Shown piece after piece: positions 34,870 to 44,612 of a stretch of DNA of 64,000 nucleotides. Positions within the stretch are counted from its first letter, which is position 1; every line of letters starts with the position of its first letter. Below the pieces are notes generated by a model. That model was given only the letters and a program-made list of their open reading frames with translations. It was not told the DNA's origin and made no database searches. Source of the DNA: UBA5078 sp051252515 (GTDB lineage Bacteria > Pseudomonadota > Gammaproteobacteria > Pseudomonadales > Pseudohongiellaceae); the NCBI GenBank assembly GCA_051252515.1, contig JBPOFS010000001.1, positions 186,001 to 250,000 of the forward strand, in the 5' to 3' direction. Made by a program: the position numbers and the translations under genes.

Positions 34870-36237
34870 ATGTCAGTGAACTCAAGTAGCGCAGCTTCAA
34901 CAGCGCCAAAAGCTTCGCAAGCTATGCGCAGCCTTCGCGGTGCCCTGCGCAAAACCTTCTTACTCTTGCGTGAGCGCTTTCCCCTCACCAGCCAAGGCGT
35001 CATCGTGCTCGTCGTTGCGACACTAGCTCTGCAGCGATTTGCCTATGGTCGCATGGACCTCGTTGTTTTCGCCCTCGCCGTTTGCGCGCTCGCGATCGTT
35101 TGCTTCTCAACGGTTATAGTTCTTCTGGGCGGGCTGATCCTGCGCCACCAAATCCGCGACCAACTGGAAATGGAAGCCTTAAAACGGCGTCATACTCCGC
35201 GCATCAAAGTGGAGGCCGGCTACCCTAACGAGACGGGCTTTCGCTTATCTACCATGCCTTGGTTACCGCTTATTGGGGTGACGTGGGAGATAGTGCAGCC
35301 TGATGCGATCACCTCACGCAATCACCTCTCAGAAGACGAAACGCACTGGGAAGAGGAGATCGTCCCAAGCAAGCGTTGCCACACGCAGCATATTACGCGT
35401 CGCTATACCGTGCGCGATGTTCTCGGCTTTAGTCGTTTCACCTGGCGCTTCACACAAGAAGGTGAACTGCTGGCCTTGCCGCAGTCTGGCAACATCAAGG
35501 CACTACCGTTGCTACGCTCCCTTACCGCAGAAGACGGCATTCCAGATCCAGGCGGCAATCCAGAGGGTGACCGCATGGAGATCCGCCCCTATGTGCTAGG
35601 CGATTCAGTGCGCAATATCATGTGGAAGGTCTATGCCCGCAATCGTCAATTGAACGTGCGACTCGCCGAGCGCAGCGTATTCCATAGCAGCCGCACCTTA
35701 GCGTATATGCTCTCTAGCCCCAATGACGAGGCAGCGGCAGCTGTCGCACGCGTCGCTGTGGAATCCGGAGCCCTAGGCGAAGACTGGCTCTTTGGCGCCG
35801 ATGGCAGCGACAAAAGCACGCAACACATTGACGAAGCCTTGGAGTTGATCGCAGGGTCTCGCGCACTCGATGGTGAGCTTGCGTACGGACTCGATAATTT
35901 CCTAAACGCTCATGCAGCTCAGAGCAATGTCCATTGCATCATTTTTGTGGGCGCTGAAATGTCACCAAATCTGGAGCGTCTACGAGCCAGCATTAGTCGC
36001 TTCCGCGTGCGCTTCTCAGTCGTGCTAGCCACCGATGGCCTCACCTCTGACGTACCCGTAAGCCCTTGGCGGCGCCTTTTGTTTCGCACACAGCGACAAG
36101 ATGCTCAAGCCAATGAGAGTACGGAAATCGCACAATTGAGCCGTTTGTTGACGCAAGTCGGTCAACTTGTAGAATCGCCCCTAGTTGTGGATCGCCAAAG
36201 CGGACAAAGTTTTGACAAGCGCATGAATAGAATCTGA
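34870..36237 (+). CDS. DUF58 protein of a MoxR-associated cluster
   Basis: A 455-residue protein starting behind AAGGGG. Two N-terminal helices (about 45-60 and 63-90) are followed by a beta-rich region and the DUF58 signature at about 235-260 (DRMEIRPYVLGDSVRNIMWK, with a following RQLNVRLAERS). The C-terminal part resembles a degenerate von Willebrand A fold. DUF58 genes accompany MoxR ATPases and transglutaminases; both partners are encoded just downstream. The group is thought to act in maturation or assembly of envelope proteins, but the exact task is unknown. Confidence 0.85.
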   Translation: MSVNSSSAASTAPKASQAMRSLRGALRKTFLLLRERFPLTSQGVIVLVVATLALQRFAYGRMDLVVFALAVCALAIVCFSTVIVLLGGLILRHQIRDQLEMEALKRRHTPRIKVEAGYPNETGFRLSTMPWLPLIGVTWEIVQPDAITSRNHLSEDETHWEEEIVPSKRCHTQHITRRYTVRDVLGFSRFTWRFTQEGELLALPQSGNIKALPLLRSLTAEDGIPDPGGNPEGDRMEIRPYVLGDSVRNIMWKVYARNRQLNVRLAERSVFHSSRTLAYMLSSPNDEAAAAVARVAVESGALGEDWLFGADGSDKSTQHIDEALELIAGSRALDGELAYGLDNFLNAHAAQSNVHCIIFVGAEMSPNLERLRASISRFRVRFSVVLATDGLTSDVPVSPWRRLLFRTQRQDAQANESTEIAQLSRLLTQVGQLVESPLVVDRQSGQSFDKRMNRI

Positions 36238-36295
36238 GAGGCCGCTAATGTGCGGTCCCTACGTAAACCACTAGCAAACGCAGTATGATGGCCAT

Positions 36296-38461
36296 GTGAT
36301 GATTAAAAAAGAATCAATAAGTAGCCAAATCCTTCCCTCGAGTTTGCGGGCGCTTATTATCGCGTCCAGCTACTGGGTGCTGAGCATTTCGCTTACGACG
36401 CAATACGGCTCAATGGCCGCGTTTGTAGGCTGTGCCATGAGCTGTCTATTGGTCGATGCCTTTATTGATCGCTCACCACTGAAACAATTGCGTCTCGGCA
36501 TCATCGCCCTTGCCGCGCTGCTGCTCCTTATTATGGGAATAGCGCTAAGCGCCGTCCTCACCTCCAGCACTTTGTTAGCCAATCTACTAAGCCCCATGGG
36601 AGCCTACGAGACGAGCGAAGTGCTGCAGTGGCTTGTGTTCAGCGCAGGTCTCAGTACGATCATGCGCAGCATTGCTCAGCGCAATGATTTTGGCCGTGTA
36701 CTGGAGATTCTATTCGTAGCCACGGCTTTTGTGATCACGCTAGCCGCCCATCGACAGGGGATGATCCATCGCCCCTTCTTTATTGGCGACTTCGCCCTGA
36801 CTCGTGGCATCGACCCTAGCTCAATCCTTATGGCCTTCGGCTGTGCAGCAGTATTGTCACTGGCGGCCCTATTAATGGTGGAACACAACCATCGCCGACT
36901 TCCCTACCACTTCACTGTCTTGGGTATTTTGTGTTTCTCTCTACTGATTTATGTTCAGTTTTTTGGAATGCCCACTCCTCGTATGACTGACGATCTCGGG
37001 CTTACCGGAGCGGCACGCTCGGAGGGTGGCGCTCAAGATGACAACCCTTTCCGCGACGGGGAGAACGACACCAGCGACATGCAAGCGCCCGTCGCGATTG
37101 TGCTCTTTCGCGATGATTACGAACCGGCGAACGGGGCTTATTATTTCCGCGAATCTGCGTATTCAGAGTTCAACGGCACCATGCTGACCTTTCCCAATCG
37201 CGAGGACATGGACGAGGACTTAATCGACTTCTTTACGCCGACACGAGTCGACATTAGTGAGCCCTTACCTGCCCCCGAATTACGTAAAACTGTGCGCACC
37301 ACTATCGGCCTTCTCGCCCCGCATCGCACACCATTCGGCTTAGACACACCCGTGGCCTACGCCAACACCCCTAACCCCAATAACCTTCGCTTTAAGCATA
37401 CCTATGATGCCTACTCTATGGTGCCGGAGTATGAGTTTTCGAATCTAATTGGCCGTGAAGCGGGAGATAGCGACTGGACGCAGGAGCAGCGCCAGGCCTA
37501 TTTGCAGATGCCAGCGGATCCTCGCTATAAGCAGCTAGCCGAAACAATCATCCAAGATTTGCGTCCCGAGTTCGCCAACGATCCCTATGCCAAAGCATTG
37601 GCGATCAAAGACTACATGGACCGTAATGGTATCTATAGCCTTAAGAACGAACACGCCTATGCCGATGACCCGGCGGCCTCATTTCTATTCGGGGATTTCA
37701 CCGGTTACTGCATGCACTTCTCGTTTGCCGCCACTTACCTTTATCGTAGCCTAGGCATTCCCGCGCGAGTCGGCATTGGTTACTCCGTGCCTGCAAGCCA
37801 TCGTGCCGGCGGCTCCTCTTTATTAATCCAAGCCATCAACGGCCATGCATGGCCTGAAGTCTATCTTGAGGGAATTGGCTGGGTTATCGTCGACCCGGCA
37901 CCTTCGCGCACATTGGTAGACATGTCGGTCGACCCACAAAATAGTTTGCAGCAGTTGCTCGGCGATATGCTGCGCGATGAGGCCTCATTTGATGAATTCA
38001 TCAGCGCACAAGAAGGCAGCGCAATTTCATTAGTCGCGATAGTCCGCGCTCTATTATTCGCTTGTGCAGCCCTACTGCTACTGGCCTACGGCGTAAAAAT
38101 CTATCGCCAACGAGCTCCCTATCTCGCACGCCCGGCGCAGCGTTACCGATTGAGCTATCGCGCCACACTCGACACCTTGAGTGCTTTTGGTTTGCGTCGA
38201 CGTTACGGGGAATCCCGCGAAGGATTTGCTCGACGGATAAGTGACACGAGCCCTTCTTTTTCTGCCATGACTTATTCACACTTATTGGCAGCCTTAGGCA
38301 CGAGCCCAAACACACCTGATATCATTACTGTTGATATGGCCAAAGAACCCGACTGGTTGGCATTGGACAAACAAATTCGACAGGAAGTGAAGCAACATAC
38401 CCCTTGGTGGAAACGCATTGTCGCGTTCTTCAATCCGATCTCGTGGATGAAGACTCATTAA
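36296..38461 (+). CDS. TgpA-like membrane transglutaminase
   Basis: A 721-residue protein (GTG at 36296, or ATG one codon later). About six helices in the first 225 residues anchor a large periplasmic domain with a transglutaminase core. The catalytic triad is visible: Cys472 in TGYCMHFS, His517 in NGHAWPEV and Asp533 in GWVIVDPAPS. Another helix near 585-605 precedes a cytoplasmic C-terminal domain. Pseudomonas TgpA has the same layout and is essential for viability there. Partner genes are DUF58 upstream and MoxR downstream. Confidence 0.88.
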   Translation: MMIKKESISSQILPSSLRALIIASSYWVLSISLTTQYGSMAAFVGCAMSCLLVDAFIDRSPLKQLRLGIIALAALLLLIMGIALSAVLTSSTLLANLLSPMGAYETSEVLQWLVFSAGLSTIMRSIAQRNDFGRVLEILFVATAFVITLAAHRQGMIHRPFFIGDFALTRGIDPSSILMAFGCAAVLSLAALLMVEHNHRRLPYHFTVLGILCFSLLIYVQFFGMPTPRMTDDLGLTGAARSEGGAQDDNPFRDGENDTSDMQAPVAIVLFRDDYEPANGAYYFRESAYSEFNGTMLTFPNREDMDEDLIDFFTPTRVDISEPLPAPELRKTVRTTIGLLAPHRTPFGLDTPVAYANTPNPNNLRFKHTYDAYSMVPEYEFSNLIGREAGDSDWTQEQRQAYLQMPADPRYKQLAETIIQDLRPEFANDPYAKALAIKDYMDRNGIYSLKNEHAYADDPAASFLFGDFTGYCMHFSFAATYLYRSLGIPARVGIGYSVPASHRAGGSSLLIQAINGHAWPEVYLEGIGWVIVDPAPSRTLVDMSVDPQNSLQQLLGDMLRDEASFDEFISAQEGSAISLVAIVRALLFACAALLLLAYGVKIYRQRAPYLARPAQRYRLSYRATLDTLSAFGLRRRYGESREGFARRISDTSPSFSAMTYSHLLAALGTSPNTPDIITVDMAKEPDWLALDKQIRQEVKQHTPWWKRIVAFFNPISWMKTH

Positions 38462-38527
38462 GCACACACCGACTTTATTTGGCCTATCCTGCAGGCGAAG
38501 TTTGCAGAAAAGTTTTGGAGAGAAGCA

Positions 38528-39601
38528 ATGACATTGGAAGCCCTAAATGAAGAAACTGTCGCTGATTTAGAGCCGGCACCGTCAGATTCACCCGTAGCTC
38601 AATCCGAGTCTTTGCAACAAGCGGTGAGCGTGCTCTCAAGGCTTTCCCAAGCGGTAAAGCAACAAGTACTTGGACGTGACGATGTCATCGAACTCGTCAT
38701 CATTGCGTTAGTCGCCGATGGTCACGTGCTTCTTGAAGACTTCCCAGGTTCGGGCAAAACAACACTCGCCAAGGCTCTCGGCGAGGCGATCATAAACTCA
38801 GCCCAAGACAGCCAGAGCGCAGATCTGGACTCGATCGTGCCTTTTCGTCGTATCCAATTTACTCCCGACCTCCTACCCTCCGATGTGACTGGCGGATCCG
38901 TCTTTGACGCCAACGCCAATCATTTTCATTTCCGCCATGGGCCCTTGTTTGCCTATGTGGTCCTTGCCGACGAGATCAACCGTACCTCGCCAAAAGTGCA
39001 GTCTGCAATGCTAGAGGCCATGGGCGAGAAACAAGTCACCGTCGACAATGCAACGTATAAGCTCGACAAGCTATTTTTTGTCATCGCCACGCAGAACCCC
39101 TTGGATCTTGTAGGCACTTATCCCTTACCGACGCCGCAACTCGACCGCTTCCTTTTCAAAATCACGATGCAACATATCGACCGTGAAGCGGAGCTGGACG
39201 TGCTGGATAGTTATAAGCAACGTCGTGACTCGCAGGACAGTGAAAAAACACAAGTGACTCGCAATGAACTACTACAGGCGCGCGCGACAATCGATCAAGA
39301 AGTGACTATTGGGACGGAAATCAAAACGGCGCTGGTCGACATCTCTCGTAATCTTCGTACTGATGAGCGCGTCCTGCAAGGTAACTCCACTCGCAGCATG
39401 GTGCTTATGTTGCCAGCGCTGCAAGTCTTGGCAGCCAAGCGCAACCGTAACTTCGTTAGCGCCGAGGACATCGAGACTCTATTGCCACGCGTGCTAGGCC
39501 ATCGTGTCGAACTTGCCCCAGGGGTAAGTGATCTAAACCGTGTCCTAAAAGATTGCATGCGCGAGCCTATGGAACAACTGGCCCGCGCGACGCTACGTTA
39601 A
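38528..39601 (+). CDS. MoxR-family AAA+ ATPase
   Basis: A 357-residue cytoplasmic ATPase with a strong GGAGAG ribosome site. After a variable N-terminal 45 residues come Walker A (DFPGSGKTTLAK, about 71-82; the usual glycine before the loop is Asp), Walker B with the MoxR consensus VLADEINRTSPKVQ, and sensor 1 (ATQNP). A helical lid with RVLGHRVELAPG follows at the end. MoxR ATPases act as chaperones for metal-cofactor or envelope complexes. It belongs with the DUF58 and transglutaminase genes, although MoxR normally comes first rather than third. Confidence 0.92.
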   Translation: MTLEALNEETVADLEPAPSDSPVAQSESLQQAVSVLSRLSQAVKQQVLGRDDVIELVIIALVADGHVLLEDFPGSGKTTLAKALGEAIINSAQDSQSADLDSIVPFRRIQFTPDLLPSDVTGGSVFDANANHFHFRHGPLFAYVVLADEINRTSPKVQSAMLEAMGEKQVTVDNATYKLDKLFFVIATQNPLDLVGTYPLPTPQLDRFLFKITMQHIDREAELDVLDSYKQRRDSQDSEKTQVTRNELLQARATIDQEVTIGTEIKTALVDISRNLRTDERVLQGNSTRSMVLMLPALQVLAAKRNRNFVSAEDIETLLPRVLGHRVELAPGVSDLNRVLKDCMREPMEQLARATLR

Positions 39602-39612
39602 GGCCACTGTTG

Positions 39613-41643
39613 ATGTCCATGCTGCCAAAGCTTTCACATACCATTGCGGCAACGGCTTTATTGTTTTCTCTAAACAGTAATGTTGTTGCGCAAGACGGAC
39701 TCGATGGTTTTGATTTACCCGGGGCCGCCACGGTGTGCTTTGGCATGCTGGGCATTACAGAACAACGTGCGCTGCAGATCTGCGATGCGCTCGCCTTGAA
39801 AGAAAACGTCAAAGCACGAGAGCTGGCACAACGCTGGATTGCAGACCAGCCTGGCTCTGCCGCCGCACAGTTTTCTTTGGCGGAAGTGCTTGTCCGTGTA
39901 GAAGGCAATTTGGCGCGCGCGCTCTTTCATTTGAATCGCGCCGAAGCGTTAACCGATTACGCCTCTATGGGACGAGCCATCGCTGCGGGAAATGCTGAAT
40001 GGCACTACCTCACTTTGTCGCAACTCTCTTATATCAATCAGTTGATGGGCAACCAAGAAGTCTCCTTAAGCTACCTCGATAAAATGGAAACCATTTACGG
40101 TCAAGAAATGGAGTCTTTTCGGGGCTGGCCACTGATTAAGATGCAGCGCTGGGACGAAGCACGTGAGAGCGCCAATAAGGTGCTAGCCACAAGCGATGAT
40201 CCGCGCGAGCGCAGTCGAGCTTGGAATACACTATGTGCGGTTGAGCTGGCCAGTTTGCGCCCATCGGACTCACTAGAGGCTTGCGATAAATCAATCAGTG
40301 AGGACGAGAATGAGCAAGAGTCTAGTAGCGACACCGTATACCTATTGAACTCCGCCGAAGTGGCCTTGAGCCTGCTACGATTCAGTGACGCAGAAGACTA
40401 TCTGACTCGCGCCACACGCTTTCTGAATCCTGATAGCGTCGGCGATCCTTGGATCAATCTTTTATACCTGTACATGAATCAAAGTCGTTTTGACGAAGCG
40501 CGACGGGCATTAGACAATCTCTTAATTTGGCGTGACCAACAAGAACCTATCGTGGCCGTCATGAATCGAGCCGAACACTTTCTAGTCAGTGCGAGTTTCC
40601 TTATGCTGGCCGGCTACCCAGAAGATGCTGCCACATTGAGCGCCACCGCGTTGAATCAACCTGACCGCACAGGCTCTTTCAGCGCCGATGAAGCCCAGAA
40701 AGATTCAATCGCAGCACTGATCAATCATATTGCCAACCGCACGGCCTACGAACACAAGTTAGAGCAAGCGGCGTGGTTAGACTTCCCCGAATCACTCTAT
40801 GCTCGAGCCGATGCGATGGGCTTTTGGTTCAAATCCTGGCGCTCAGGACGTCATGCCGCCTCGTTGTTTGCTGAGCCACAAATACTCAAGAACCGTCTTC
40901 GATCTTACGCTCCTCTGGATGTGCATATCCCAGAATGGATTGAACCCGAGCTCGTCGCCCTGCTCGGGGAAGGCGTCATCTCTTCTATCCTTGAACAGAC
41001 TCACACGCAGGGCGCCTTCGTACTCAATGAAGGCTATTACTTTGCCTATCACGCAGAAGCGAGCGTACTTAAAGGGGACGACGAGGCAACATTAGAGTAC
41101 GCAAATCGAGCCTTAGCGTTGCTACCAAGCGAGGAGAATATGCTCAGAGCAAGACTGTCGGCTCGCGTTGCGGCAGTGGCCTGGCGCATGGGAAATACGG
41201 AAGTCGCGTTAAATAATTACGAGGTCGCCTTGCAGTCGGACCCTAGCATTTTCAGGCGTCTAGGACTTGAGCTCCCAGTCAATATTACTGGGGTCGACGC
41301 CCCTTTCGAACGCCAAGTGATTGATTTTCTAGAAGCCTCACCTAGATTCCGTGCCAGCCCTAACGGATTGAATTTAGAAGTGTTTCCGCAAAACGAACTC
41401 ACCATCTGCCTAAGCTCTCGCGGTGGGGCGCCATTGTCTTGTGTCCAGATGGGGCCAATAGATGAAACCCTTGCACTGCGACCGGAGCAGCAACTCGTAC
41501 AAGAATTCCACGAAAAAACCTTCGGTTTAGGGTACGATATTAGCCAATCTCAACGGATGAGATTACTTGGTTCCAGCGTTATTCTTAGTTCTCAAAACAA
41601 CACCGATGCGCGGCAAAACCGCGATACTGTGCTGCGCCCTTAG
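39613..41643 (+). CDS. Exported tetratricopeptide-like repeat protein
   Basis: A 676-residue protein. The ATG at 39613 (alternative at 39619) is chosen over an earlier frame overlapping MoxR because it starts a signal peptide ending near VVAQ (about residue 27). The mature part consists of helical pairs with TPR-like spacing: RALFHLNRAEALTD near 105, VSLSYLDKMETIYG near 150 and EATLEYANRALALLPSEEN near 500. No enzyme motif is seen. TPR proteins are frequent companions of MoxR-DUF58 clusters and may act as periplasmic scaffolds. It lies 11 bases after MoxR, so it is almost surely in the operon. Confidence 0.75.
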   Translation: MSMLPKLSHTIAATALLFSLNSNVVAQDGLDGFDLPGAATVCFGMLGITEQRALQICDALALKENVKARELAQRWIADQPGSAAAQFSLAEVLVRVEGNLARALFHLNRAEALTDYASMGRAIAAGNAEWHYLTLSQLSYINQLMGNQEVSLSYLDKMETIYGQEMESFRGWPLIKMQRWDEARESANKVLATSDDPRERSRAWNTLCAVELASLRPSDSLEACDKSISEDENEQESSSDTVYLLNSAEVALSLLRFSDAEDYLTRATRFLNPDSVGDPWINLLYLYMNQSRFDEARRALDNLLIWRDQQEPIVAVMNRAEHFLVSASFLMLAGYPEDAATLSATALNQPDRTGSFSADEAQKDSIAALINHIANRTAYEHKLEQAAWLDFPESLYARADAMGFWFKSWRSGRHAASLFAEPQILKNRLRSYAPLDVHIPEWIEPELVALLGEGVISSILEQTHTQGAFVLNEGYYFAYHAEASVLKGDDEATLEYANRALALLPSEENMLRARLSARVAAVAWRMGNTEVALNNYEVALQSDPSIFRRLGLELPVNITGVDAPFERQVIDFLEASPRFRASPNGLNLEVFPQNELTICLSSRGGAPLSCVQMGPIDETLALRPEQQLVQEFHEKTFGLGYDISQSQRMRLLGSSVILSSQNNTDARQNRDTVLRP

Positions 41644-41658
41644 CAGCAAAGGTCCCCT

Positions 41659-42852
41659 ATGACAGTTCCAATTACGAGTCTTTCCAAAGGGCTCATTTTG
41701 CTGCTTGCTGCCGTGTCAGCTCTCGGCCCTATCGCCATGCAAATTCTGCTACCCGGCATCCCCATCATCAAAGAGAGTTTCGCCGTCAGCACGTCAGTGG
41801 CGCAATTGACGCTAAGCCTCTCAATGGCCGCGATTGCTGTCGCAACACTTGCCTATGGGCCGCTATCGGATCGCTATGGCCGTCGCCCAGTCCTGATTGC
41901 CGGTATTAGCATTACGATAGTAGGCTCTTTGCTGTGCATCATGGCTCCCACAATAGAATTGCTGATTGCAGGGCGTATCGTTCAAGCCGCTGGTGGTGCG
42001 GTTGGGCTAGTCGTCGCGCGCGCCATCGTAAGAGATGTCTACGATGCCCGTGAATCCGCCTCAGTGATTGCCACGCTGGTCATGGTGATGGTCGTGATGC
42101 CTATGCTCTCCCCTGCAGTAGGCGGAGAACTAATGGTGCAGTTTGATTGGCATGCTGTCTTCTATCTGGTCGCCATTGTCTCAAGCATTATGCTCGTGCT
42201 TTTGTTTCTTACACTGCCTGAAACTCTACAAGAACCGGTCGCCTTCACTGGCGTGGGTAACCTCGCACGGGCCTATGTCGACTTGTTGAAGAATCCAATC
42301 TTTAGCGGTTACGGTTACAGCGTGGCGTTTGTCTCGGTGGTGTTTTTTAGTTTCATCTCGGCAGCCCCAGAGATCATGGTCAGCGTATTGGAGCGCCCCA
42401 CGACGGAGTATGGATACTATTTCATCAGCATCCCTCTCGGGTTCATGATCGGGAACTATGCGACACGACACCTTGGTCGGCGTTATGGAATTCATCGCAT
42501 GATCGATTACGGCTCACGGATCTCTATCGCGGGTATCGCCTTGGCCATCGTGATTCAACTTGTAGGCATCACACATCCGGCAGGCTTGTTCTTCCCTGTT
42601 GCCATCGCGATATTTGGCAATGGCATCACCTTGCCCAACGCACAAGCAGGCGCCATCAATGCGGCGCCTAAAATGTCAGGGACCGCTTCTGGATTAACAG
42701 GATTTATGCAGATGGGGTTTTCAGCGATAGCGGCACAAGCCGTGGCCTTGATCTTCAACGGCACGGTTTATCCCATGCTCGGATTGATGCTTGGTGCCTC
42801 AATCCTTTCGTTGGTGTTCTTTAAAGCGTTAGTCCCTAAGGGGCATGAATAG
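41659..42852 (+). CDS. Bcr/CflA-type multidrug efflux MFS transporter
   Basis: A 397-residue protein with twelve predicted helices and a good AAAGGT ribosome site. The MFS motif A GPLSDRYGRRPVLIAG lies between helices 2 and 3, and VVARAIVRDVYD with VMVVMPMLSPAVGG marks the drug:H+ antiporter-1 group that includes Bcr and CflA. It probably expels antibiotics or other hydrophobic compounds. It follows the TPR gene by 15 bases but is functionally unrelated to the MoxR group. It is convergent with the Na/Pi gene, four bases away. Confidence 0.9.
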   Translation: MTVPITSLSKGLILLLAAVSALGPIAMQILLPGIPIIKESFAVSTSVAQLTLSLSMAAIAVATLAYGPLSDRYGRRPVLIAGISITIVGSLLCIMAPTIELLIAGRIVQAAGGAVGLVVARAIVRDVYDARESASVIATLVMVMVVMPMLSPAVGGELMVQFDWHAVFYLVAIVSSIMLVLLFLTLPETLQEPVAFTGVGNLARAYVDLLKNPIFSGYGYSVAFVSVVFFSFISAAPEIMVSVLERPTTEYGYYFISIPLGFMIGNYATRHLGRRYGIHRMIDYGSRISIAGIALAIVIQLVGITHPAGLFFPVAIAIFGNGITLPNAQAGAINAAPKMSGTASGLTGFMQMGFSAIAAQAVALIFNGTVYPMLGLMLGASILSLVFFKALVPKGHE

Positions 42853-42856
42853 GACG

Positions 42857-44518
42857 CTAGTTGGTATAAGCCTCAAGGATATTCACGGCGTGATTCTTAA
42901 TGTGCCGCAGTGAGACAAACATATCACTGTAGGATTGCGCCGGAATCGACTGACAAGTGCCAGACTTCAAACGATCTAGGTGATCGTCACGCATATCATT
43001 CGCCATGCGGTTGAGACGCTTAGACTCTTCTAGCAGGCTTGTGATTCTTGTGGAGTCGGCACGCTTCTTACGCGCACTACACACTCGACCGACGAAGCTA
43101 TCCACTTCTTTGAAGAACTTCTGTAGATCAGCCCAAGCCTCTGGACTCAACGACTCTTTTTGTTTGTACAAACGAGCGCGATAGATACTGAAAGACTGCA
43201 AGCTGTCCGCAATACTCTCTAACTCATCGGCCATTCTAATCAGGGTATACGCACGGGCAGACTGTCCCTGGCTTACCGAGTCTGTCAAAAGAGTCGTGAC
43301 GAAGTTAATCATCTCTTCTTCGATGTTATCGGTAATATCTTCAAGGTGGTTGATGCGTTCAAACAAGTCTTTATCGTGAACTTCTTTGGCATTGTATTCG
43401 ATAGTGAGATTGAACATCTCGCGGGTAATCTCAATCAGATTATCCATCTCAAGGTCAGCCTGCTGTAGCGCTACCTCAGGAACCATTGTAGAGCGATTAC
43501 CAAGATATTTGAGCTTGTGTATCTCTTTTTCGCCTTTGCTCGGCACTAGCCATGTCACGAAGCGAACGAGGAAATCAATCAATGGAATCCAGAACAATAC
43601 ATTCAAGACATTGAACATGGTGTGTGCCACGGCAATATGCCAAGCAATATTAGGACGCGAACCGTCAGCCTCAACTGCATCGGCAGGGTTTGCCACGAGC
43701 CACTCTATAAAATCGACATAGTAGGGGAACATAGCAATAAAGATTAATGCTCCCAACAGGTTAAAGATGGCGTGCGCACGGGCCGTTCGTACAGCAGAAG
43801 TATTCGCGCCAAATGCGGCCAATTGAGCAGTGATTGTCGTGCCGACGTTCTCACCAATAATCAACGCAACGGCGGTATGGAAATCAATAACCCCAGTTGA
43901 TGCTAGGGTAATGGTGATCCCCAGCATCGCTGAGCTACTTTGAATAATAACGGTTAGTAAGCAACCAATCGCGACACAGGCTAATAAGCTGCCGAGGGTT
44001 TGTGCATCAAAAAGGTGCAGATAGGAAATGAAGTTTTGATCAGTTCGTAGTGGGGTAAAGGCGCCACTCATGAACTCTAGACCAGTAAAGATAAGGCCTA
44101 ATGCGACAAATGTTTTGCCGATCGCGCTAGCACGCGGTGTTTTGCCGGCCATCATTGGGTATATACCCAATCCTATTAGGAGAAGGCCATACTTGCCGAC
44201 TTTGACCGATAGTATCCAACCAGTAACGGTTGTCCCTATGTTGGCGCCAAGAATAACGCCTATGGCCTGCTTAAGCTCAATGAGCCCCGCATTGACCAGA
44301 CTTACGGTCATGACCGTGGAAATACTGCTAGATTGAACGAATACCGTGATGCCTACACCCGCCAAGACAGCGAGTACACGGTTTTTTGTGAGCGTGGCAA
44401 GAATGCTCTGTATCGCTTCGGTGCTACCCGATTGCAAGCCCTCAGAAAGGAACTTGAGGCCCAAGAAGAAGACCCCTAAGCCACCGATTGCCGTATATGA
44501 AATTTCAAAGTAATTCAT
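42857..44518 (-). CDS. Na/Pi cotransporter family protein with PhoU-like tail
   Basis: A 553-residue protein. The membrane part (about 1-340) shows two inverted Na/Pi repeats, each with a QSSS motif (VFVQSSSIST and VIIQSSSAML) and a GANIGTT/GENVGTT motif. The cytoplasmic C-terminus (about 350-553) is a helical PhoU-like domain (LEDITDNIEEEMINFVTTLL). Such proteins take up or export phosphate with Na+. It is monocistronic here, with no phosphate regulon genes beside it. A second, more diverged member lies at 58706-60409. Confidence 0.92.
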   Translation of the reverse strand: MNYFEISYTAIGGLGVFFLGLKFLSEGLQSGSTEAIQSILATLTKNRVLAVLAGVGITVFVQSSSISTVMTVSLVNAGLIELKQAIGVILGANIGTTVTGWILSVKVGKYGLLLIGLGIYPMMAGKTPRASAIGKTFVALGLIFTGLEFMSGAFTPLRTDQNFISYLHLFDAQTLGSLLACVAIGCLLTVIIQSSSAMLGITITLASTGVIDFHTAVALIIGENVGTTITAQLAAFGANTSAVRTARAHAIFNLLGALIFIAMFPYYVDFIEWLVANPADAVEADGSRPNIAWHIAVAHTMFNVLNVLFWIPLIDFLVRFVTWLVPSKGEKEIHKLKYLGNRSTMVPEVALQQADLEMDNLIEITREMFNLTIEYNAKEVHDKDLFERINHLEDITDNIEEEMINFVTTLLTDSVSQGQSARAYTLIRMADELESIADSLQSFSIYRARLYKQKESLSPEAWADLQKFFKEVDSFVGRVCSARKKRADSTRITSLLEESKRLNRMANDMRDDHLDRLKSGTCQSIPAQSYSDMFVSLRHIKNHAVNILEAYTN

Positions 44519-44612
44519 TGCCGCGAAGTCTATTCAAAGCGCAACAACATTACAATTTCTTTGAAAGTTTTTTACGATCTAATGGTCCAGTTTTACCAGA
44601 AATGGCCTTCGG

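Noticed and set aside
42833..42872. Possible hairpin between the convergent MFS and Na/Pi genes
   Set aside because: Only five outer base pairs match and the interior is mismatched.
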